The notes under the pieces: model-generated
Seen by the model: only the letters and a program-made list of their open reading frames with translations
Told to the model about the DNA's origin: nothing
The model's database searches: none
Part shown: positions 56,985 through 64,000 of the stretch, one piece after another
Layout: the number at the start of each line of letters is the position of its first letter
Position numbering within the stretch: position 1 is the stretch's first letter
Assembly (NCBI GenBank): GCA_946894095.1
Contig: OX335652.1
Coordinates: 5,231,001 to 5,295,000, forward strand
DNA: 64,000 nt
Reading direction: 5' to 3'
Source of the DNA: Incurvaria masculella
Taxonomy: Eukaryota; Arthropoda; Insecta; Lepidoptera; Incurvariidae
Program-made: the position numbers and the translations under genes

Positions 56985-57520
56985 CGTCAGAGTTCAGGTG
57001 ACAGCTACATTATGCCTTTTGTCAAATAATCAATCCAAAATAACCTGAATAATTCCTTTCAACCACTCATCTATGATTCTATCATCGTCTATGATCATCT
57101 ATGATCTATGATCCAAAGAATCTATGATTCAACGTCCGAAATTAGTTGAATAGTTCCTCTCTAGTACTAATTGGGGTTTAGATGATTGCTACAATATGCC
57201 CGCTTTCAAACAATCTTTGATTCAACGTCCGAAATGAGTTGAATAGTTACTTTCGTGTACTAAATGCAGTTCAGGTAACGGCTGCAGTATGCCTTCTGTC
57301 AAACAACTGATTATACGAGTCCAAAGTGACTTGAATGTTTATTGTCAAGTACTTACATTGCTTACGCATTTGACCTAATAGAATGCTTTCTGTTGATATA
57401 AAAGTAAAATAGGCCGTCTTTAAATTTGACTTACTACCCTGAACAGTTCCCTTCAAACACTTATTGAAGTTCAGGTAGAGATCATAACATGTCTTCCGTT
57501 GATTAATCTTTCGTTTATCA
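56985..57520. repeat. Degenerate ~95-bp tandem repeat, about five units
   Basis: AGTTCAGGT...TATGCC(T/C)...GTCAAA recurs at 56,997, 57,174, 57,269 and 57,470. Each is linked by GTCCGAAATGAGTTGAATAG-type second halves. ATCTATGAT simple repeats expand one junction (57,068-57,130). Confidence 0.65.
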
Positions 57521-57989
57521 TACAGTGTTTCTACGTGACCCCTGTACGGCAATTTGAAAATCCGTACAAGCAATGCTCCCATGCCAGAGCTTTTATATTA
57601 TGACCTTTGTGGGTGAAGTAAATGTACCTGTAAATGCGTTGAGTCCCTCCTAGATTCGCAGCACTAGGTACCCGTCCCGGTTGGATGGATGGAGCTCGGC
57701 CTAACTCGCCGCCAACTCTAATTAGCGCGGAATGGTGACGTCAGCGGGAAATTACGTCTTCCTCGCTGATGACGTCACATCGAGCGCCACCGTTTGAAGC
57801 GAGCAACGGTGGAAGTTTTGAAACATTTTGTCGGGCTTATAGAGGTGCCTTTGTCATGTTATATTGGGATTAATTGATAAAAAGACAACATTTAAAAGCA
57901 TTAACATGTGAGAGTACGATTTTATAGCTTTGTGTTGGCGTTTCTAATTGGTGTAGAATTCATTATATTCACTCCTTTATTTTCTCATA

Positions 57990-58260
57990 CTTTACGAGAG
58001 TTGGCCCCTAGGTGCATTTTCACACGATGTTTGAAGTAATCCAGGTTGTAATTTAGAGGAAATATCTCAGCGGCAGTGTATTCCACAGCTCACCAACTCT
58101 ATAAATAAATAATTTACAGGATCGGATGGTTCCAATTCCGTGCGCATTTACCGTCGATTTGCCTTGATTGCTATTGCCTTGATTTGCGTCGATTCCCTGC
58201 CTGTTGCGCTTTGAGCAAATCAAATGGAACGGAAGGATAGCGTTATACAGGCCCGAACAG
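57990..58260 (-). pseudogene. Relic of a non-LTR retrotransposon ORF2 C-terminus
   Basis: The minus strand reads RVGELWNTLPL and, one frame over, LDYFKHRVKMHL. This WN(S/T)LP...FK.R....L pattern is typical of the last residues of jockey/CR1-type ORF2 in insects. Frame breaks show it is dead. Confidence 0.5.
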
Positions 58261-58903
58261 AATTAACCGTGGTTTATTTTTAAGACCGCAAAATCGTAAG
58301 AAATAAAGTTAAGTAAGGCAATTACCAGAATACATTTAAACTACGACATATAAGTAGGTAAACTTTACCAGATGGAACGAAAATTAAGAAAAGTAGCTTT
58401 TTACTCTCATTACACTCTTATGTAAATAGTTTGCCAAGGTAGATTATGAACATTGAAAAAACTAGTAAATTAGAGCTTGAGTTATAAGTCTTTCTATTAA
58501 ATGTAATTTTACAGGATAGATGAATTTCATAAAAATCTATTTGAAGTAGTCCAAACATATTTTTTTTAAATCAAATTGTATAACTTTTGAATTTACAATT
58601 GTAATATATTTTAAAAATATATTTATTTGTTTAGCCCACATTAGAAATTGTATTTTGTTTTCATTTGATTTTGAAATTTGATATTGAATTTTGTTTTTAT
58701 TATGTAGTGTACATAATGGATAAATAATATCGACGATAGAATATAGAGAAAGAGTTTGTCCAACTTTTTTAAAGATTTATTATTAAAAAGTTGTTCTGTT
58801 CGTCAATCATATTTTCCTCTTGCGCCTGTTTCGTACCAGTATTAGCTCTCAAATACGATGACTATTTTTAAGTTAGTATGGCTGCCAACGATAATAAGGG
58901 ACC

Positions 58904-59195
58904 AAAAAACCGGTCAAGTGCGAGTCGGACTCTCACATGAAGGGTTCCGTACCATCGTACAAGATTTAACACAAAATAACACTTTTTCAATCATTTATTT
59001 ATTATTTTTTGATAATACCTATTTGTTTTACAGCGGCAAAATCAATACACACTTTGTGAATATTTCAGCTGCCTACCTATTACGGTCAATGAGATATAGC
59101 CCTGTGGCAGACGAACGGACGGACAGCGGAGGCTTAGTAATAGGGCCGTTGCGTTTTCAGGGTTCCGTTGACACCCTTTGGGTACGGAACCCCGA
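58904..59195 (+). repeat. Full-length ACGG-type repeat, diverged
   Basis: Head AAAAAACCGGTCAAGTGCG, only two GACG units, and a 3' end with a partly duplicated hairpin (AATAGGGCCGTTGCG... then GGGTTCCGTTGACACCC). Confidence 0.75.
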
Positions 59196-59530
59196 AAACG
59201 GTCGCCTTAATATCATGGTCCATCGTCGTCGCCCTCAATCGCAAGAACCAACTTGCCGCCATATTTATGTCTTCTAAATGTAAATCGACATTCCCTACGT
59301 GCTTCCCTACATTTCCATAAATGCATAAACATAAATGTAATCTTACCCCGAGGCTCCGATACACGCCGAAAGAGTTTATGGCGAGATCGTAAATTGCGGA
59401 GACCGTATAGGTGAATAAAGGACGCCAGAACCTTCCGGCGATGTCCAGTCGATAGGTTCCGGGAAAGCGATGGCCGTAACGTGGGGACTTCACGATTTTG
59501 GTGATGTGTATATTTGAATAATATGTATTA

Positions 59531-60412
59531 CTAGCTGCGGTACCCGGCTCCGCTCGGGTTAGTGTCGGCTCACATGACTGGTCCAAAATAGGGTCAAACT
59601 GGTCCAGGACAATGTATCCATCTACCAAATTTAATCAAGATCGTTCGAGCCGAAATAGCATAATTTAGTGAGTAACATCCAATAATTCCCATTTAGAGCT
59701 TCGTTGACATTTGGTGGCTATTTAAAAAAAAAACCATTTGCCGCCAGAACCTTTCTGCACTTGCACTGCAATATTGTTTACCTAGTAAGTAAGTAACGTG
59801 TAATGTAGGTAAGTTTTGCGTGGACTCCAACCCACAGCTAGCCTCAACATCGAAAACAGTAACCCATCTCGAACCTGACTGCTCCCAGAGATCCTATACA
59901 TTGATAAAATACGCACATAAATCGGGTTAGTGGTTCGCAAGTTATAAAAATTTAACACTCTCTACTCACCCTTCAGGTAATGAAGCGTTATATTATGTAG
60001 CCTCTAAGTTTTGAGTAGAATCAGGCTAGACGTAGATACAATCCGCATCTAAATCGAGTAATTGGTTCTCAAGGATTTTACCAAGTAGTCCTAAAGTTGC
60101 GGGAAATACCAAGCTGTACCCGCCCCCCCCTCCCCGCACCCGCCCCGCCCCCGGCCCCGCTCCCCTTGGTGTGAAGTATCGCTACCGGCATCGTTTTCTC
60201 AGCCCCGTGAAAGTTCTAAAGCCCATGGGCACAATATCTTTATAAATTGTAGCCTATGTGTTATTCTGATGGATAGGCTATATTATTGTAAAGATTCAAT
60301 AAAATCCATCCAGTAGTTTTTACGTGAAAGAGTAACAAACATCCATCCATCCATCCATCCATCCATCCATCCATCCATCCATCCATTATTACAAACTTTC
60401 ACCTTTATAATA
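59531..60412 (-). mobile_element. Non-autonomous Helitron, inverted copy
   Basis: Reverse copy of the 50-54 kb element: CTAG end at 59,531, C-run body at 60,120-60,165, (CCAT)n at 60,342-60,386, start at about 60,412. It looks full length. Confidence 0.8.
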
Positions 60413-60416
60413 TTTA

Positions 60417-60638
60417 TTAGATTGTATTTGGAGTTATGCAACCGATCTGTCTCTGAACGGAAAATGTTGTCCAGTCGGCATTGACGTTCCATCGATTGGC
60501 TTTGGTTAAATCAAACATGATCATGACTGTTTCATAAATTTTTGGACCTACAAAGAAGAGATCCCTCTTAATTTTTTTTAAAGTGTACTTTTGTTTAGCA
60601 ACAGAAAATGCTCGTCGAAATGTTGTAAGGTGGCCCAA
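60417..60638 (-). pseudogene. Possible coding relic between a Helitron and a MITE
   Basis: A 73-codon frame containing KQKYTLKKIKRDLFFVGPKI and [15 protein letters not shown]. Composition is more protein-like than the shadows around it. The first codons lie in the adjoining MITE end, so the start is not real. I do not recognise it. Confidence 0.25.
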
Positions 60639-61013
60639 CCCGGCGGGACTAACTCATTTGCGGGCATTGTACAAAACCGTGCTGTTGCGCTCTGGGACCT
60701 TCTCTGTTTCAAAGAAAAAGACAAGCTCCGTGATGAGGAAGATGCAACATGTCCACAAAAAAGTCAATGTGCATAGTGTATGATTTGGTAAGATTTACGA
60801 AAATTTTAATTACAAAACGACGTATAGCTAAAAGTAAACCACGACAGCTGTAGTCAAAAATCTATCATAAACCAAATAGATTATAAATCTTGATTAAATA
60901 ATCTATGTCTGATAACTAATCTTTTCAAGATGTTCTAACTTTATCATTGCGTAATCCACCTCCAAAGTTATTGTATAAAACGCGCGAAACATTCGAAATT
61001 TCGGGAATATAAC
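60625..61013 (+). mobile_element. TTAA-type MITE, 5' part
   Basis: TAAGGTGGCCCAACCCGGCG through ATTGTATAAAACGCGCGAAA. It lacks the last third and abuts the fold-back element at 61,015. Confidence 0.75.
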
Positions 61014-61014
61014 G

Positions 61015-61326
61015 GGTGATCATGTTCCATGCAACGGAGTGTGCCTGTTTCCTCAGTTAAATTAAGAAATATTTGTCTGAAATTTTGTACATTAAATTTA
61101 TCAACTGAGAGCTACGTCCGTACAATTTGATTTGTTGGATAAATTATCTTATTTCCATGACATAAGCGTCTAAAGATTTGCATGAAAATGTTTAAGGGAT
61201 TTAAGTAGAGTTATCAAATAAATCAATACGTCCAGACGTAGCTCTCAATGTGCAAATTTTCAGAAACATTTTTCTAAATTTGACTGAGGAATCCGGCACG
61301 AGCCATTGTATGGAACCCGATCACCT
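61015..61326. mobile_element. Fold-back element with ~100-bp arms
   Basis: GGTGATCATGTTCCATGCAA on the left faces its near-complement ending at 61,326. The arms share CTGAGAGCTACGTC and flank an 85-bp centre. A single related arm lies at 12,753-12,850. Confidence 0.7.
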
Positions 61327-62020
61327 AATTATCCTGTTAAGTAGTCCTTGCTTCACGGCCAGTAAGCATGAGAGGGCAAACGAAACTCGTTGGCATGGGG
61401 GTGACGCGACGGCACGGAACCCTAAAATAATAACATCATGGCTTCGCATGAAAAAGGTTATGTATAGATAGGAAACAGGTATAACCTACAGAATATGATA
61501 ATAGTAACATCGGTCAGTAGATGTACATATAAACTAGAAAGGCCGTTGTAACCAACATGTAACGAGAGTCAATTCAAATTTTGAAAACGTTTGCTAGTCA
61601 TTCTCCATGGAGACGCACGGCTGTGTCTCTGATACAGCCTTCCAGATTTTCTTTCTTTTGGTTCGGGTTATACTACTTTGGACATACTTGAATTCGAATT
61701 TGGGTGGAAATCTGTTTTCTTTTCCAAATAAAACTTACATTACTATCTCGACGATGAAAATAATCGGAGTTTTAGTTCTTATACAAATCATATGTCTACT
61801 ATAAATACGACTTCTGCCAAAGAACCGAGCGCGAATCGGAAACCTCGAAATCAGAGCCCTTAGTCTGACATGTTACCTAAATTTGCGTTTAAGCCAAACC
61901 GATGGACTGGCGATTTAAAATGTATGGAGAAATGAATAGCGCGCGCAGTGGGCGTTAAGCAAACTAACATTTGCGAAAGGGTATTTATCACCTACTGCTG
62001 GTTAGCTTGATCGCCACATA

Positions 62021-62560
62021 TTAAGGTGGCCCAACCCGGTGGGCCTAACTCATTCGCGGGCACGGTACAAAACCGTGCTGTTGCGCTCTGGGACCTTCTC
62101 TGTTTCAAAGAATAAGACAGGCTACGTGATGAGGAAGATGCAACATGTCCACAAAAAAGACAATGTGCATAGTGTAAGATTTACGAAAAATTTTATTTCA
62201 AAACGACTTATAGCTAAAAGTAAACCACGCCGGCTGTAGTAAAAAATCTAACAAAAACCAAATAGATCATAAATTTTGATTAAATAAGCTATGTCTAATG
62301 ACTAATCTTTTTACGATGTTCTTACTTTATCATTGCGTAATCCACCTCCAAACTTATTGTATAAAACGCGCGAAAAATTCGAACTTTCGGACCTTATAAC
62401 ATAGAAACCAAACACAATTTTACAATGCCAATGGTCATCAGACATCTAGTTCGATCAAATAAAGCTATTTTGAGCAAAATTTTGGATCTCTGACAAGAAA
62501 TATGGGCGTGATCTTCTTTTCCCTTTTGTATGGGGAGATGAGCGGGATGGGCCACCTTAA
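62021..62560. mobile_element. TTAA-flanked MITE, complete
   Basis: Ends TTAAGGTGGCCCAACCCG and CGGGATGGGCCACCTTAA, total 540 bp. The TTAA at each edge suggests a piggyBac-like target, though the TIR itself is not one I can assign. It is noncoding. Confidence 0.8.
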
Positions 62561-62986
62561 GGGCCTTTCTTAGCAGCTTGCAATGAATACCAGCACAGAT
62601 AATCAGCACTTTAGTAATATAGACCCTTTAAGTGTCGATTATAATAAATCAGCATTTGGTGAAAACCAGGCTAAGTTAACCGTGTCCTACACTGGCGGCC
62701 GTGGACAGGAAAACGGAGTGTGGGAAGACCACGCGTCAGGTGGGACGACGACATCAAGTGCATTGGCGGAAAGCAGTGGTTCCGTACCGCTGAAGGCCGG
62801 GAGGACTGGAGGAAAATTGGAGAGGCGTATGCCCGGTAGTGGACGCAAACACGCTGACTGACTGACTGACTGACAGGCTAAGTTTGATGACAGTGTACGT
62901 ATCGTTGCCATAAATGTGACGTTGCCTTTTACGTCGCCTCCGCGTTTTTAAAAAAATTGGTAGTCCGAGTTTAATGTTGGCAGGTT

Positions 62987-63071
62987 AAAGTAAAACCACA
63001 GTTTATGGCCCCATAAAGTGTGGTTTTACTTCTTTGACGTTTTTACGTAACTTCGAAGTTCCGTAAACGTC
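62987..63071. repeat. Two consecutive perfect-stem hairpins
   Basis: AGTAAAACCACAGTTTATGG (62,990) pairs with its complement ending at 63,031, with one mismatch. GACGTTTTTACG...CGTAAACGTC at 63,036-63,071 forms a second stem around TTCGAA. A GACTGACTGACTGACTGAC tract lies nearby at 62,856-62,873. Confidence 0.6.
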
Positions 63072-64000
63072 CATTTAGGTGAGAAGTACGACTAGGAGCT
63101 CGGTTATATCTATCTAAACGCAGCCAGCGCTTCGTCGACCCATTTGGGGTCAGAGTTTGCGTCAAATTGAGCGGAAAGCGCTGCACGAAATGTCCCCCGG
63201 TCCCGTGTGGCCCCGATAACTCAATGCTAACTCGGAAGAGTGGACTGGGTTCCTTCCTCCGGTTAGCCTAACTGTAGTTAGTTAATCGCTCGTAATTTAC
63301 GGCCTCGAGAATGTCACATTACCCTTCGGTTGGCTACGCTCGCGAGTGGGTTGGGATTGTATCCACGCAGATCAGTGAACTGGGAAATGGATTATTTAAA
63401 TAATTTGATTTTTTTAAGGAAAAACATTAAATTTTCCCTCATTTCCCTTACGAACTCTACCAATAGCCAATTAAAATATTTCTTTTGAATACAAACATTT
63501 TCAAAACCGAAGTATGGGATGTGATGGTTTCTCCATTTTTTGCAAATATTTTTATCTCTCTTGCTGCCAAGCATTACCCAAACTTAAGGGCTGAAAGTAC
63601 CTGATTGCAATCGGTTCCTTAAGGGCGTAAGTAAAACCATATTTTATTATTTTGAAAATAACTTTTTTTTTTTTATTTCAAAAAGATGAAAGATACATTA
63701 ATGGGTTAGCTATATTTTAAACCTATGACGGTAAATATTTGACGCTCATATTTTAGCTCAAGTGCAAACTATTTTGATTTGAGAACACAAAGCACCAGAG
63801 ACACAGTTTATTTTTTTAATTATAGCTAGACGAAATTCGTTGTGGCTATTTTTAAATATAATTAAAGGTTGTTTTACTAATGCCATTATCTAAACGAACG
63901 CAATGGGCTCTCATCACGCCCTTAAGGCCCTGGTACTAGCCAAATCGCAAAGTTAGACGAGGCACCCCAAGTTAACTAACTAAGTCTGACGATTATAAGT

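Larger units (their letters stand above)
61327..64000. other. Right end of the window, no gene seen
   Basis: Contains the complete TTAA MITE and the hairpins at 63.0 kb. The final 400 bp (GGCGTAAGTAAAACCAT at 63,625, AGAACACAAAGCACCAG at 63,782) resembles sequence at 34,390-34,420 and 35,195 in part, suggesting a further dispersed repeat. Confidence 0.45.

Noticed and set aside
59134..59628. 164-codon minus-strand open frame
   Set aside because: It runs through the 3' end of an ACGG-type repeat and into a Helitron end, so it is a chance frame over two repeats.

Overview
The window is eukaryotic and almost certainly lepidopteran (moth or butterfly). It has three genes of the insect ecdysteroid kinase-like (EcKL) family, tRNA-headed SINEs, lepidopteran-type non-autonomous Helitrons ending in a short hairpin plus CTAG, dispersed repeats carrying ACGG microsatellites, and a short (CCTAA)n tract of the insect telomeric type. 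There are no prokaryotic operons, CRISPR arrays or ribosome binding sites. Most of the 64 kb is transposable-element sequence in layers.

Layout. From 0 to 16 kb there are only repeats: SINEs, PLE hairpin relics, tandem repeats at 7.0-7.6 kb, a 168-bp-arm inverted-repeat element at 10.1-11.2 kb, and a MITE at 14.75-15.58 kb. From 16.2 to 25.1 kb, a truncated Penelope-like element (PLE), flanked by a 13-bp target duplication, has itself been split by a complete gypsy/errantivirus-type endogenous retrovirus (16,998-24,981). The two 336-bp LTRs look identical base for base. Pol has intact protease, RT, RNase H and integrase motifs. Env has a furin site and a membrane anchor, and its signal peptide appears to come from a 14-nt leader exon spliced over gag-pol. 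Gag is the weak point: its zinc knuckle lacks the last Cys and its frame stops where pol opens in the -1 frame. From 25 to 36 kb there are repeats only, including a palindromic MITE with four perfect TGACGTCA octamers.

From 36.5 to 48.3 kb, three EcKL genes lie in tandem on the minus strand. All three reassemble into full-length kinases (about 414, 404 and 407 residues), with HGDLW and D-(Y/W)-Q motifs and a shared phase-0 intron just after the HGDLW loop. The upstream-most gene has one more intron, which holds a deleted mariner and a 268-bp PLE hairpin insertion. From 49 to 64 kb the sequence is repeat-rich again: three head-to-tail Helitrons with (GGAT)n arrays, a TTAA-flanked MITE family with a SINE nested in one copy, ACGG elements, a degenerate tandem repeat at 57 kb and a fold-back element at 61 kb.

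The EcKL genes are the only host genes supported, and would act in phosphorylating ecdysteroids or other small hydroxylated molecules. The most notable object is the young, nearly complete endogenous retrovirus with its spliced env. Next are the minimal PLE hairpin insertions with clean target duplications, the lineage-specific extra EcKL intron, and the tandem Helitrons.
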